Part shown: positions 46,301-55,930 of the stretch, piece after piece
Position numbering within the stretch: the first letter of the stretch is position 1
How the letters are laid out: each line of letters opens with the position of its first letter
NCBI GenBank assembly: GCA_030549495.1
Contig: JAUIRK010000862.1
Location: 124,001 to 188,000 of the forward strand
Reading direction: 5' to 3'
Length of the DNA stretch: 64,000 nt
Source of the DNA: Nectonema munidae
Lineage: Eukaryota > Nematomorpha > Nectonematoida > Nectonematidae
The notes under the pieces: generated by a model
Database searches by the model: none
What the model was told of the DNA's origin: nothing
The model's input: only the letters and a program-made list of their open reading frames with translations
Made by a program: the position numbers and the translations under genes

Positions 46301-48453
46301 TAGGCTTATTTGAAGGCGGCCTCACTCGCCTTGTCACGACATCGTCCTGAAATTGGGCCATTTTAACTTGTAGAAAGAAGTCACCCAATCTACTACTCTG
46401 TCTCGTTATGTCGTGTCTGTTTGTTCGGGGTTGCTTATTCATCAAGCTAAGCTAATAGGTTCCACTATCCACAACCTGCGAACCCGCTCGCTAATTGTTC
46501 TAGCTCAGCTGAGAGAAACCTAACAATAGGCTTCTAAAATTTAGGCCCATTTTGAAATCGATTGAGCGCTTGTCAATCAAATAATATGCAAATTGAGGAC
46601 ATTTTATATACTCAATATCAGCGGGAAAGTGCATACCGAAGTATTAACAAGATTGACATATGATAACAATGGCCAATAAAATTTGACAAAAAATTTTTAC
46701 ATTCTAATTTCGTTGTACAGTATACTAATTTTATCTTGAAAAATGCAAATTTATATATTTAATTTTACTTTCGACGTGTAGTTTTTATGTAAATAAAAAT
46801 ATTAACCGGAAGTATCATGAAAAAATAGGTTATTTTAATGAACTTCGAAACTGAAAACAAATATTGAAAACGATCTATTTTAAGGTAAGGCAAAAGAGTT
46901 TGGAATTTTAGATTAAAAAGATTATTTGTAGAGGATTTTTTGTAAGAAAATATCTTATAATTACGGGTGATTTTGAAGCACCATCCATAGCCAGTTTTTC
47001 CTTTATATCTTTCTTCCATTTTTTTTTTATTTGTTGATGAAAACGTTCTCCATGTTCATCGGACACATCTGACATATTCATACGAAAAATATCAAAGTGA
47101 GAACCGAGCAAATGAAGTTTGAGAGGCATATTGCATCCATTTTTACGAAATTTATGAAAAGATTTTTTCTTGGCAATTTTCTTTTTAAAAAGTCAATGGC
47201 TTCACAATCTTTGCCAAAGGCCGTAACAAATGCTACATAAGTTCCAAGTACATGTGGCAAAATATTTTGTTTGTTGGAACTCTTGGAGAATTTAAAATAT
47301 TGTTTCTCCTATTTTACATTCATCACGTTCTGGCCATGTTTTATCTTTACAGTGCCTGTCTTTTGCCCAAGAGTTCCAAAGACACAAGAAACAGCAAAAC
47401 TTTGTATAACCAGTTTGTAAGAAATAGCAATAACTTTTAAATCTGCACATATTACCAATTAAAATTTGTTGTAATGTCGCGCATCTGAAATTTTTTTCAA
47501 ATTGCCATATATTTCTTCTAATTCAGTTGAGTAAGCAGCAGGGACAGACTGTAACTTGTCTCTATTGTAAGAATACAGGGTTCACACTGTTTTTAATGGA
47601 CCAATAAAAAGACGCCATTCCCTTGTGATTCAATTAAAAATAAGCGAATGAGTTAACAAAGTCATTAAAAAAAGTAAATTGAAATTTCATTTCAAAAAAG
47701 ATTGCAAACATTTCGAACGTTTTCTGTAAAATGATACTTCACCATTTTTTCACGCAAATTAAAGCTAAAAATGGTACAACGCATAATGCAAAAATTGATT
47801 GTAACACCTAGTCAATCAAAACAAACATCTAACTAAAAAAAGAATTTTTTTATATATATATTTGAAAAATATAATAAGAGATGAATCGGATATCCGCAAA
47901 AAACTTTACCTCCTCAAAAATTTCCTTATATCCTATTCAATATATATAACGCTAACAGTAAAACCTCATTTCGCTATTTTCTCTAAGAAAATTTTTTTAG
48001 TGATATTGTGTACTGAATAGCTATAGCTTACATTAATTTCTATTTTTTTTAGGAGATCCAAATCCAACAACATCAAGCCTGGCTCCTCTTCCTCCCATAA
48101 ACAACATTGTTCCAGCGAGAACCTTGCCAGCAACCACAGTCTTCACTCGTCCCATTGTAGACGGACCGACGAGCATACTCTCCCGAACAATCTTTGCGCC
48201 TTTTCCAGGAATACCGGCAGGCAGCATGGGCGCCATCAATCCAGAATTCACTGTAATTAATGAAAATTGCTTGATGAATTTATTGGGTGGAATGAACTTG
48301 CGTATGGTTACCTTGACCATTACTGGACCTTGTTTGCGAAATGATGAAGAGGTCACACCTTACTTGTTAGCAGTGGGAAACATTTGCGAGTGGGTCTTCT
48401 ACAATCCTCTTTTACGTTTGTACACAGACTGTCCTTTTACGGTGTCTTTTTAA
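37330..48453 (+). CDS. Host gene 2: secreted cysteine-rich protein of unknown family (four exons)
   Basis: The exons are 37,330-37,362, 40,791-40,896, 42,727-42,864 and 48,053-48,453. All borders are GT..AG, the phases are 0, 1 and 1, and the total is 678 bases, giving 225 residues. The start MFLYFIFLVCVVDLSA is a clear signal peptide. A Gly run (residues 22-28) and IIIIDNDRY follow. Residues 48-90 form an eight-cysteine module (CRDC, IKC, GDC, YFC, GCCC). A Pro/Thr/Ala-rich linker (94-157) leads to a C-terminal domain with cysteines at about 165, 186, 204 and 219. This suggests an extracellular disulphide-bonded protein. A TATA box lies upstream and AATAAA ten bases after the stop. I recognise no family. 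The introns (3.4, 1.8 and 5.2 kb) hold hAT MITEs, a SINE and fossils. Exons 3 and 4 are the most certain; exon 1 rests on phase and signal-peptide fit. Confidence 0.65.
38070..38135 (+). repeat. Dispersed repeat, second copy (first at 9233-9300)
   Basis: It shares ATTAGTGAATGAAA, GCAGGATTCTTATAAATG and AGGATTCCGTTGT with the first copy. It lies in intron 1 of gene 2. Confidence 0.65.
39103..39345. mobile_element. hAT MITE with CAGTGGCxTAGCC ends
   Basis: It starts CAGTGGCCTAGCCAAGGGTG and ends TTTACTACGCCACTG. The flanks AAACAAAG and ACACACAG match at six of eight positions. It lies in intron 1 of host gene 2. Its terminus resembles that of the element at 45,359-45,612. Confidence 0.8.
40791..40896 (+). 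CDS. Host gene 2, exon 2
   Basis: It reads VDLSAATGKHGGGGGGGYPG and then RNIIIIDNDRYRGPT, plus one base. The acceptor is TTTACTTATCAAAG and the donor CAT|GTAAAC. A second possible acceptor is the AG at 40,800-40,801, but it would not continue the frame from exon 1. Confidence 0.6.
42727..42864 (+). CDS. Host gene 2, exon 3 (eight-cysteine module)
   Basis: After TTGATTTTAG the frame runs CRDCRLYESQRDIKCYERG, IAKGDCLSNYFCDKG and PGDLYGCCCPI, then ATCG|GTAATT. Both borders are phase 1, so the module could be skipped or duplicated without changing the frame. The cysteine pattern C-x2-C-x10-C-x9-C-x5-C-x9-CCC is not one I can name. Confidence 0.8.
43619..43674. repeat. 28-bp exact tandem duplication
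   Basis: AAAACACTTCTTGGAAAATA followed by ATGAAATT is repeated twice head to tail without change. This is a recent local duplication. Confidence 0.9.
44262..44392 (+). mobile_element. tRNA-derived SINE, family B
   Basis: It begins GCGTGAGTAAGGTTAGTTAG, has TTGGGTTCGTTCAC as an eroded B box, and continues with CTCATAGTTCGATACAAGTG and a CCTTTAC end. It matches 9560-9711 in the opposite orientation. It lies in intron 3 of gene 2. Confidence 0.72.
45359..45612. mobile_element. hAT-type MITE with long G tracts
   Basis: The right terminus on the minus strand reads CAGGTCCGTAGCCAGCGAGG, close to the CAGTGGCGTAGCC type of hAT end. G runs of 9-11 bases occur at about 45,359, 45,531 and 45,565. The left border is approximate. 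Just beyond it (45,610-45,658) is a short GCGAGTCGGAGTTCC...CAACTCCACAACCCTG remnant of the 61,153-type repeat. Confidence 0.55.
46084..46530 (-). mobile_element. Probable LINE 3' end with GAT-rich tail
   Basis: This GC-richer block starts on the plus strand with ATCATTATCATCATC repeats (46,084-46,116) and continues AGAGCAGTATCCATTTGGAC and GTGGGCAACGATGGAGCGCC. In minus-strand sense it is a block ending in (GAT)n, like the tails of RTE-type LINEs. A 64-residue minus-strand frame (46,445-46,251) is open but unassigned. The class is inferred from the tail and composition only. Confidence 0.4.
46940..47660 (-). pseudogene. Fossil of an unnamed repeat protein family (GYTKFCCFLCLW / DEHGERFHQ motifs)
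   Basis: Minus-strand pieces include LQTGYTKFCCFLCLWNSWAK at about 47,360-47,420, YVAFVTAFGKDCEA at about 47,200-47,240, and NMPLKLHLLGSHFDIF with VSDEHGERFHQQI at about 47,035-47,130. From memory, uncharacterised proteins with CCFLCLWDSR and SDEHGERFHQD motifs are numerous in arthropod and cnidarian genomes, which suggests a mobile element. I cannot name its class. The copy is broken in several places and looks old. It lies in the antisense direction within intron 3 of gene 2. Confidence 0.65.
47876..47940 (+). mobile_element. TAGAGATG-type hAT MITE fragment
   Basis: AAGAGATGAATCGGATATCC followed by GC matches the start of the family at 20,309, 30,637 and 33,461. Only the left end is present, 110 bases before the exon 4 acceptor of host gene 2. 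Confidence 0.6.
48053..48453 (+). CDS. Host gene 2, exon 4 (linker and C-terminal domain)
   Basis: A strong acceptor (ATTTCTATTTTTTTTAG) is followed by GA completing a Gly codon, then DPNPTTSSLAPLPPINN, TRPIVDGPTSILSRTIF, AINPEFTVINENCLMNLLGG, MVTLTITGPCLRNDEEV, YLLAVGNICEWVF and LYTDCPFTVSF, then TAA. The last 70 residues look like a compact beta-rich domain with four cysteines. An antisense frame over the same bases (48,356-48,033) is a shadow. Confidence 0.82.
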
Positions 48454-48462
48454 AAAATAAAA

Positions 48463-48468
48463 AATAAA
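48463..48468 (+). terminator. Poly(A) signal of host gene 2
   Basis: AATAAA lies 10 bases after the stop codon. TGTCTTTTCTTCTTTTT, a T/GT-rich downstream element, follows at about 48,478. Confidence 0.6.
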
Positions 48469-48699
48469 CGAATCAATTGTCTTTTCTTCTTTTTACACAC
48501 ACTTCTCTCAATATCGTCATCGTCATCACATGCTTAGATATTTTTTCACACAAAAAATCCCTTTTTTGGTCTGTTGAGTGCTCTTACTCACGCGACATTT
48601 AATCACTCAGATATTTTGAAGTATAAATTTTCCCAACTCAATTTAGTTTTTTAAAAAATATAAATAAATTGTAACGAATGGAATTTCACTTAAATATAA

Positions 48700-49645
48700 T
48701 GTCCTTATGCCATATAATTAGTAAAATGATGTGAGTATATTTAGGAAAATAATAAAATAAAACAACGATCATTTAAAATTTACAAGAATTTGATCAGATA
48801 TGAAGTGGGTCAACAGCTAGAGGAAGCAAAAGAAAGCGAAAAGATGTCAGCACTAGAAAAACGTAAAATACCAAAAAAGCATCAAGAAAGGCAATAAAAA
48901 AATGTAGTAGAATCAAGTGAGAAGACAAAGAAGGTAGGGAAGAGTTATTGACCCTGGATTAGCGGACTTGTTAGTTCTAACAGTGTTGAAGGACTCCGTA
49001 TTTTTTCCGCTATACATTCAATGGGGATTCCTCCCTATTCAAAAAAATTCCGAAATTTGAATTATAAAAAGGGCAACCAGAGTAGTAGGACTAAATCATG
49101 AAAGAAAGATTTTAAATATGAAAAAGAGGATAAATTGAAAGAACAATAAAAAAATCTAGTTAAAGTTTTAGAGAAAAACATCTAATACATTTCAGAAAAT
49201 ATATCAATTTTTAACGCCATCTAAAAAAATAAAACATAAGAGATATGGTACGGAATAAAATGAAACTTCATATGAAATTCCTTCAAAGTTCTGAAATTTG
49301 TATTTGAAATACAAAAATTATTTCAAACTGTTTTGACCACTTTATAGAATATTTGAGTATATTGCAATTAATACTGAATATACAAAGTAAAATCATCCTA
49401 TTCTCGCTAAAAATCGCACAAGCGATTGTTGTGAGAGCGAGGTATCGAGTAAAGATTGAAGAGTTTGCTCACGAGCGGTTTTCAATACGATCTAATTTTC
49501 GATGTATCTTGTGATATAGAGATGATTGTTTATAATTTATATTATTGTTACTGAATATATTGAATTATATTGTACGTCACGATCTATATAAATATTTTTT
49601 TAGTTGTTCGCCATCATGATTACGTAATATAAAACACATCTATCT
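48700..49645 (+). other. AT-rich stretch with faint LINE debris
   Basis: Around 49,060-49,130 one frame reads IIKRATRVVGLNHERKILNM, which resembles the QRRATRLV...L.Y..RL block after the RT domain of many CR1/Jockey-type LINEs. Nothing else supports it. The rest is unassigned. Confidence 0.25.
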
Positions 49646-49653
49646 ATCTATAC

Positions 49654-51679
49654 CAGTGTTTCCCAAACTTTTTCAGACCAACGCCAAACCAAAGTTTCAA
49701 AAACTTTTCCAACGCCCATATTAAAAAATTGATGCACAAATACATAAAAATATTTTCATAAAAAATGTTTTATTTATTTAAAAAGTTAGATATATGTTTT
49801 TTTTACTTTTTCAATGCGATGGATGAGTTTGATGTTTATTTGCTCAGGCTTCTACATTTGGTTCTATGCTGCTAAGAAGGACTGCTAAGAAGCTCTGTTA
49901 TAACACTAAAACTGCGTTCAGCCATATACTTAGTAGGAAAAGTAATGAAAAAAATCTTAATTTATTCTCATAATTTCGGAAATTTTTCAGGAATGCAAAG
50001 TTGAATCCAAAAGGTTTGATATGATTGTTTGAAGAGAGGCTTCAACTCAAAGTCATTTTTTAAGAGAATGAATTTTTCTTGCGTTTCACAATTAGTTTCA
50101 TCTGTTGTATCATAAAGAAATGGATTGATGAGCCTTTTTTGAGCATATTCAAATTTGAAAATTGGTGATAGCTCTCCACGACCAATATTTTGTCTGAAAA
50201 GTGAGAGTTTTTCAATGAATGCACAAATAACAGATTTTATCTTGATGAGATTTACCTCAGATCCTTGCAGTTGCAGATTTAGTTCGTTAAATATGGTGAA
50301 CAGGTGTCAAGTAGGCCACATCTCTTTTGTAATATATGAGCTAATCATTTAGAGAAGCACATTTATTTCCTCTGAGAAAAGTTATGATGGTGTCAAATAG
50401 AGAGTAAAATGGCTTCAAAGAATTTCCTCTTGATAACCACCGTACTTCGGTGTGTAAAAGCAGGCGATCAAATTCTTCATTGTTGTCTTTGCAAAGTGCA
50501 AGCGATGAATAACACAGTCAAACGTGAGACAATTGGGAACATGTTTTTTAAAAAAGCAAGGAAACCTTTTGTCTTCCCATTAAGGCTGGAGCTCCATCAG
50601 TTGAACAAGCAACGATATTACTCAAAGGAATTTCCTTCTCTTTGAAAAACGCATAAACTTTATTGAAAATTGGTTCGCCTTTAGTGTTAGTTTCAAGTTC
50701 ATCAGCAAAAAAAACTCTTGTGAAACTTTTCCATCTTTAATGAAACGGACATGCGCCAAAATTAATGCTTCATTACCTGGAAGAGTAGATTCATCCAACT
50801 CCAAACTGAATTCTTGACCTTTGAGCGTCTCATATAAAGTTTCTTCAATATTGCACGCCATCTCATCAATTCTTCTTTGTACTGAATTATTACTAAGGGG
50901 TCGTTCACAATTTACGTCAAATTTTGCCCTCCCCCCCCCCCCCCCCACTTTTAGTTGACTTCAACTTTTAAGAAAAAATAGAAGATGAAAAATTTTTATT
51001 TTGTAGAAAATATTTAATTCTATCAAAAATATTCAACCTAAAACTATTTTTATCTTCATATTTAACTTTTACTTCTTCTTCTTCTTCTTCTTCGTACTTT
51101 TTATCTTTTAAAATTATTTGAGCTTGTGTGGGTTTAAAGATGCGATATGATGAGTGCTTGTTTTTTTCTTTGATTGAACAAATGTACTTTGAACATTTCA
51201 AGCAACTGCTGCGTTCTATTAAAGTTCTTCCTTTGGCATCAAATTTTTGCTAAGAAGGGCAGAACTCATCGAAATATCTACTTAATCCCAGAGTTTTCAT
51301 ATGCTGAGCTTGAAATAGTGAACCAAAATGACCGTTTATCATGTCTATAATTAAGCCTTCTGTTGTTGAACTAATTGGAACAGGAGGTGGTAAAACCCTA
51401 AAAACAGAATTAACAAAAATGCACGTAACTACTTTCGCTTGAAAACACATACTTGAATTTCAATGAAAGTTTAATTTGTTTTTTTAAAAAAATATTTATA
51501 TATATTTTTTTTAAAATAACTCCATAGTGGGTAAATTTGAGTTTTTTCTTGCTTTTGTAGCTTTCTTGACAATCTCCGCTAAGCGACTCTAACGCCCTTA
51601 TCTCGAGCAAAAACTTTGACGCCCCTTGTGTTTTGATAACGCCCCCTAGGAGGCGCTACCGCCCACTTTGGAAACACTG
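49654..51679 (-). mobile_element. hAT element, SCAND3/ZBED-like, 2.03 kb
   Basis: It opens CAGTGTTTCCCAAACTTTTT and ends GCCCACTTTGGAAACACTG. The flanking 8-mers ATCTATAC (49,646-49,653) and ATCCATAC (51,680-51,687) differ at one base. The transposase runs on the minus strand. An additional sequence beginning GGGTCGTTCACAATTTACG with a C14 run interrupts it at about 50,897-50,946. A CTT microsatellite lies at 51,071-51,093. Confidence 0.92.
50010..50948 (-). pseudogene. SCAND3-like hAT transposase remnant
   Basis: The 108-residue frame from 50,948 carries PLSNNSVQRRIDEMACNIEE and FSLELDESTLPGNEALILAH, the block around the first catalytic Asp, then VRFIKDGKVSQEF. Further down, near 50,160-50,320, another frame reads FNELNLQLQGSEVNLIKIK, SVICAFIEKLSLFRQNIG and RGELSPIF, the region before the dimerisation domain. 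Upstream of PLSNN the match stops abruptly at an inserted GGGTCGTTCACAA-type sequence. Several frame changes are present. Confidence 0.85.
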
Positions 51680-51898
51680 ATCCATACGATACTATCTATC
51701 GTGTTTTTATCAACATGCCATCATACTCATGTATAATGTGTTGTGATTACATTGAACTTGCTTGGTACATATTTTTCATGAACTCATTGAACATCTGATC
51801 AATTTTATCTCTCAGTATAGATACTCATCATTTGATACATTTCATTGAACGCTTTTTCTTTCTCACAATTTTCTTTGTTTCATAATGTCGTCTATTGA

Positions 51899-52155
51899 AC
51901 CTTCCTAAACTTTTTTTTTTCTGATCAAAATCTTATTGCTCCTGATTCGACTGAATATTTCTGGGGACCCAGAAGTAGTGGTTTTGGAAGAAGAGAAAGC
52001 ATGAATATTAGAGATGCAGTTTCTAGACCTCTTGGTCCGAAAGGCTTAGCTAAAAACTTGAAAGATATTCTTTTAATATTCAAGCTTTTCTTTGATATTG
52101 AGTTTGTTCACTACACATATTCAATGACAATGCACAGATTGGACTCCAATTATAA
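51899..52155 (+). pseudogene. piggyBac-like transposase, N-terminal core fragment
   Basis: The open frame reads LIAPDSTEYFWGPRSSGFGR, RESMNIRDAVSRPLGPKG and LAKNLKDILLIFKLFFDIEF, then VHYTYSMTMHRLDSN. The D-I-L-x-x-F-K-L-F-F-D-x-E-F-V stretch is the start of the piggyBac transposase fold (usually DP(I/L)DYFKLFF.DEL). A perfect-looking donor AA|GTAAGT at 52,155 and no nearby acceptor first suggested an exon. The piggyBac-type C-terminus 300 bases on makes a transposon remnant more likely. Confidence 0.5.
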
Positions 52156-52173
52156 GTAAGTTAAATTTATATA

Positions 52174-52425
52174 CGCAGACCCTCGGTTTACGAACTCAAT
52201 TCATTCCCTGAACTTGTTCGTAAAGCGAAATATTCGTCACGTGAATGTTCAAATAAAAAACTTTTGTAAATAAAAAATTTGACTTTTAGAAATCTTAATT
52301 ATAGATAATAATGATTTATTTTAATTTTTCAACAAATCATTCCTTGAAAATTTAGTAGATATAAAGTTTAGATTCAGAGTTGAAAAACGTGAACGTAATT
52401 CTTCGTAAACCGAGATTTTCGTAGG
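52174..52425. mobile_element. Pogo-like MITE splitting the piggyBac remnant
   Basis: CAGACCCTCGGTTTACGAAC at the left and TTCTTCGTAAACCGAGATTT at the right are inverted repeats. The CAGxCCCTCGxTTxAC start resembles the pogo-like element at 36,055. The edges are slightly eroded and the TA duplication is not clear. Confidence 0.6.
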
Positions 52426-52429
52426 TTTT

Positions 52430-52625
52430 ATTGTTGATTCTGATATTAGAGATGCAAAAATTTGTTTTTAAAATCAGCAAACGCAAAGTACGCAAACCTG
52501 TATCATTGCTATACAAAGTTTCCTCTGTGTTTCAAAAAGAAACAGAACCTCAAGACAATACACAAAATGTAAAAATATGGTTTGTAAAAATCATTCTAAA
52601 GTTGTATGTTCAAATTGCTTGTAAA
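52430..52625 (+). pseudogene. piggyBac-like transposase C-terminal cysteine-rich domain
   Basis: One frame ends TSRQYTKCKNMVCKNHSKVV then CSNCL and a stop at about 52,623. The xYxxCxxxxCKxHSxxxCxxC pattern is the zinc-binding C-terminal domain of many piggyBac-like transposases. The central catalytic part is absent. A 67-residue frame offset here is mostly the wrong frame. Confidence 0.6.
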
Positions 52626-52639
52626 TTTTTTTAACTTAC

Positions 52640-53200
52640 AATAAATTTTTCTAACGCCATAAATTTAATTTTTCTTCAAAATTAGAGATTTTCATTCTTC
52701 CTGAAAAAATAGGAAACAAAATTATATTTTTTTTCTTAAAATATTAAACTTCATTATTTTATGAACATTTACATGGTGATCGTTAATAAGGCTTTTATAT
52801 TAAATTTTTGCGTAATTGACGTTTGGATATTGTAACCGAAAAAAAACAATCTTACAACCAAAAAAAAGAAAGAAATTAGAAAAGAAGCATAGAATAAAAT
52901 TGGGATAGTCTTTGTTGGAAAGTTAAGAAAAATACATCATTGTCATAAAGTAAAAGATGAGGCAAAAATTTATATCAAAAAGGCGATTGTATATAATAGA
53001 GGTTTTATATAGGGGAGTCAATAATCAATAGAGAGATATATAGAGGAGTCACTATATTTTTTAATCTCTTATAATTTGAGTGACACTAATTAGCGGCTCT
53101 AATTAGTCTTGAGTGTGCTCAACTACTGAAATTTTAATAACTTTACAGTAATTTTTTTATTGTAAATTGTACATTTTTTTCCAATAAATACTTCTTCTTC
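52640..53200. other. AT-rich stretch, nothing recognised
   Basis: No gene, terminal repeat or RNA feature was found. It ends in a CTT run (53,190-53,206) that abuts the SINE tail. Confidence 0.5.
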
Positions 53201-53208
53201 TTCTTTTC

Positions 53209-53371
53209 GTTGGTTGGTGGGAGAAAAGCACTTTCAGCCGTAAGGCTAGCTCGCATTATGCTGGAGAAGATGGTTAATCACAGTTTTGTGATTTTCTTTT
53301 TAAGAGTCGGGAGACTTTGGGATAGAACCCCTAACATGTTCAGCTGAGAGGTACACCCTAACAACCATTGA
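53209..53371 (-). mobile_element. tRNA-derived SINE, family A, second copy
   Basis: In minus-strand sense it reads AATGGTTGTTAGGGTGTACC, an eroded B box GGTTCTATCCC, ACTGTGATTAACCATCTTC, TTACGGCTGAAAGTGCTTTT and a (CCAA)-type tail. It aligns throughout with 21,616-21,796. Confidence 0.85.
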
Positions 53372-53734
53372 AGCTTTCATATAATAGAGGAAAAAAGTAA
53401 AATAAAAATATATTAAGAAGAATAAAATATTGGATGAGCTAATGAATTAATTTTTGTACATGCGAAAATGTAAATCAACAACATTTGTCACTTCATGCGT
53501 GCTAAAAACAATTTTATTGAAGTAAGATCTAAAACTATTATTGAAAAAATTCGTTTTCGAGTGGTTTTGACTAGAATCATAATGAATTGAACAAAAGTAA
53601 CTAGAAAAAGAAAAAAACACTGAGAAAAGAAGAAACTTAACATTTTATCATTTTAAATCACTCATCATCATACCCCTTTGCATAGCCCTGGCACTACATG
53701 CAAGTATGCATTTGCTGCAAATACGAAGTCAATG

Positions 53735-54060
53735 TATTTAGTTAGTTAGTTAAGTTGTTTGTGACGTTCGCACCCATCCTTTCGGATATCGTGGCCCTCC
53801 CGGAATGCTAAGTCCAGGTCTATCTGGACTTTCCATCCCACTAAACGCGTACCGGCCCTTATTACTCCATAGCTATATACCTTGATATGTTTTATTTTGC
53901 AATAGTTTATGCTTCGAATATATAAATACAGCTGAGTGAACGATACAATCCTAACGCGAACGCTCCCAATTTGGGAAACAATCTTAATGTCTAGTGATAG
54001 CTTGATTACTAACAAGGTTAGAATCGGGTCACCAGAGCACTACCTAACCGTAAAAACCTT
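53735..54060 (-). mobile_element. Probable 3' end of a LINE with TTAACTAACTAA tail
   Basis: On the minus strand this GC-richer block (TAGTGGGATGGAAAGTCCAG, GGGAGGGCCACGATATCC) ends in TTAACTAACTAACTAA (complement of 53,737-53,752), a typical short-repeat LINE tail. It has the same orientation as the reverse transcriptase fragment at 55,100-55,930 and may be its 3' UTR. The 89-residue frame here is probably non-coding. Confidence 0.45.
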
Positions 54061-55090
54061 TGAATTCTTCAGAGGAAGAAAACCAGGATAAAAAAGCGGC
54101 ACGACAGAATGTAGCTTGTTCATAAGTAAAAGAATATGATTATAAAAGTTATATGCTACAAAAATACAAGAGTTAGTAGGCATGCAATATTTTATATGTA
54201 ATTAATAAATAATATTTGATACATGTTATAACGGTTAAGAAAGGTAAACACAATTTAAGGCATGCTAGGCTAGGAACAATCTAGCCCTGAAATTTGACTC
54301 TATCCTATTATAGTAAAACAAAACTAACCTAACTAAATAAAGTTTTTACAAAGCTTAAGATTTTAGGTTAGTTTTTAAACCATGAAAGCTTTCTGTTAAC
54401 AAAACCATACATTCACAGCACTTAAACAAAAGATTTTTTCATAAAACATATCAACATTTAAACTCAACTTTTCTAAAGTATCCAGATGCAATTAAATCTT
54501 TGTGTTACTGAAAGAAAACTACTGTGAAGAATGAATTTGTAAAACTTTATGTTTCTTACGAGTTGGGAGTTTAAAATTACTACATGTATTTTTTTGATAT
54601 AAGCATGATCATAGTGTAATTTTCAGCCCACACGAAGGGTTTAAAAATTTTTCCATCATTAACTGTATAAAAAAAAACTAGTTTACAAAGGCTAATGTTT
54701 TGCGCGACTTCCACATTAAAAAATACCCCATATATTTCTCTTTTATTTTTATTTTTGTATTGTTTGTCTGATTATGAGTTTTGCAAATTATTTTCCTTTT
54801 GTTTTCTTTACACCCCATTAAAATTCTTGCTTTATGTTTTTCGCTTATGTGATAATTATCTCTACGTTTTATAATACATTGGCCTGGCTGTGTATGTAGG
54901 TATAAATTTTTACATATGGTGAGAAATTACAAGAGTGTCCCGAATTTCAAATCTTATAATTTGGCAACCCTATCCATCCCATATATACATGATATGAGTA
55001 TATATGTTCTCCCTAGGATATATATTTTATAACAGGAATATATAAACTGTCCTACAAGCAAACTCCTGCAGAAGCCAGATTACCGACTAT
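54061..55090. other. AT-rich stretch, nothing recognised
   Basis: It lies between the LINE-like 3' block and the reverse transcriptase fragment. It may include LINE sequence near 55,040-55,090 and younger insertions, but no border is visible. Confidence 0.35.
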
Positions 55091-55930
55091 GCCTAACCTA
55101 GCTCGAACTATGAAACTATTTTGGGACGTATACCTTTTGCCAATCATTAGAGAACTTGCATTTAGAGTAATTCACCTTAAGGTTCTATCCAGTGAAATAC
55201 CCCCTTAATATGGTATTTACGTCCGTAAGGTGTTTGCAAATTCGCGATACACGCTTAGCGGAGTAATATATTACACATATGTCGTCTACGAAACTGATTA
55301 TCCGAGCATAGATTGACGTATTGAAAGAGTCCCTAATGTCAGAAATGTAGAAGTTGAACAGAAGAGGCCTTAGAGGTGAAATTTGGGGGACCACACGCCC
55401 TAGGCTTATTTTCCTGGAAAATTTGTTATTTATTCTGATCTGGAATGAGCGTCGAGAAAGGAAACTGTAAACTACCTAGAAGATGCATGATGGCACAAAC
55501 ATGCTACTGAGTTTGAACAGCAAACCCTCATGACAGACCGTATCAAAAGCCTTCTACAGGTTGTAAGATATCATCCCTACGTAGAGGCCATCTTTAAGCT
55601 TTTAGCAACATCATGATGCCAGGTAAGCAGAGCATGATTTGTTGACAAAACTTTTTGGAATCCAAACTGTTCTTCTGGGATAATTGCATGTTCCTTGCAC
55701 CAAGCATCGAGTACTCCAAAAATTAATTTGTCATGCACTTTGTTCAGGCAAGGGAGAAGACTGATAGGCCGTAGGTCACTCGGTTTGCCGCTCTTCTTGC
55801 CAGCCTTGGCACACAAATAAGTATAGCCCTTTTATAGCAGTCTGGGTAAAACCCATCTTTTATAAAAGTGTTATACATTGCCAGCAAGTTTACCGTGTAT
55901 GGCATTTTACCCACATTACCCATTTTCAAG
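55091..55930 (-). mobile_element. LINE reverse transcriptase fragment (second LINE family)
   Basis: Pieces on the minus strand are GFYPDCYKRAILICVP (about 55,820-55,870), KPSDLRPISLLPCLNKVHD (about 55,730-55,790), IPEEQFGFQKVLSTNHALL (about 55,620-55,680), VPQISPLRPLLFNFYISDI (about 55,335-55,392) and ISFVDDICVIYYS (about 55,268-55,308). These are the RT motifs up to the FVDD active-site box (usually (F/Y)ADD). Motif A is missing or eroded near 55,570. It resembles Jockey/CR1-type LINEs and differs from copies A and B. Stops and frame changes are present. Confidence 0.8.

Larger units (their letters stand above)
42865..48052 (+). other. Intron 3 of host gene 2, rich in repeats
   Basis: It holds a 28-bp tandem duplication (43,619-43,674), SINE B (44,262-44,392), a G-tract hAT MITE (45,359-45,612), a LINE-like 3' end (46,084-46,530), a fossil of unnamed type (46,940-47,660) and a TAGAGATG-type fragment (47,876-47,940). 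Minus-strand frames at 43,517-43,212 and 43,934-43,737 have somewhat protein-like content but no supporting borders. Confidence 0.5.

Noticed and set aside
48033-48356. 107-residue minus-strand open frame
   Set aside because: It is the antisense shadow of exon 4 of host gene 2.
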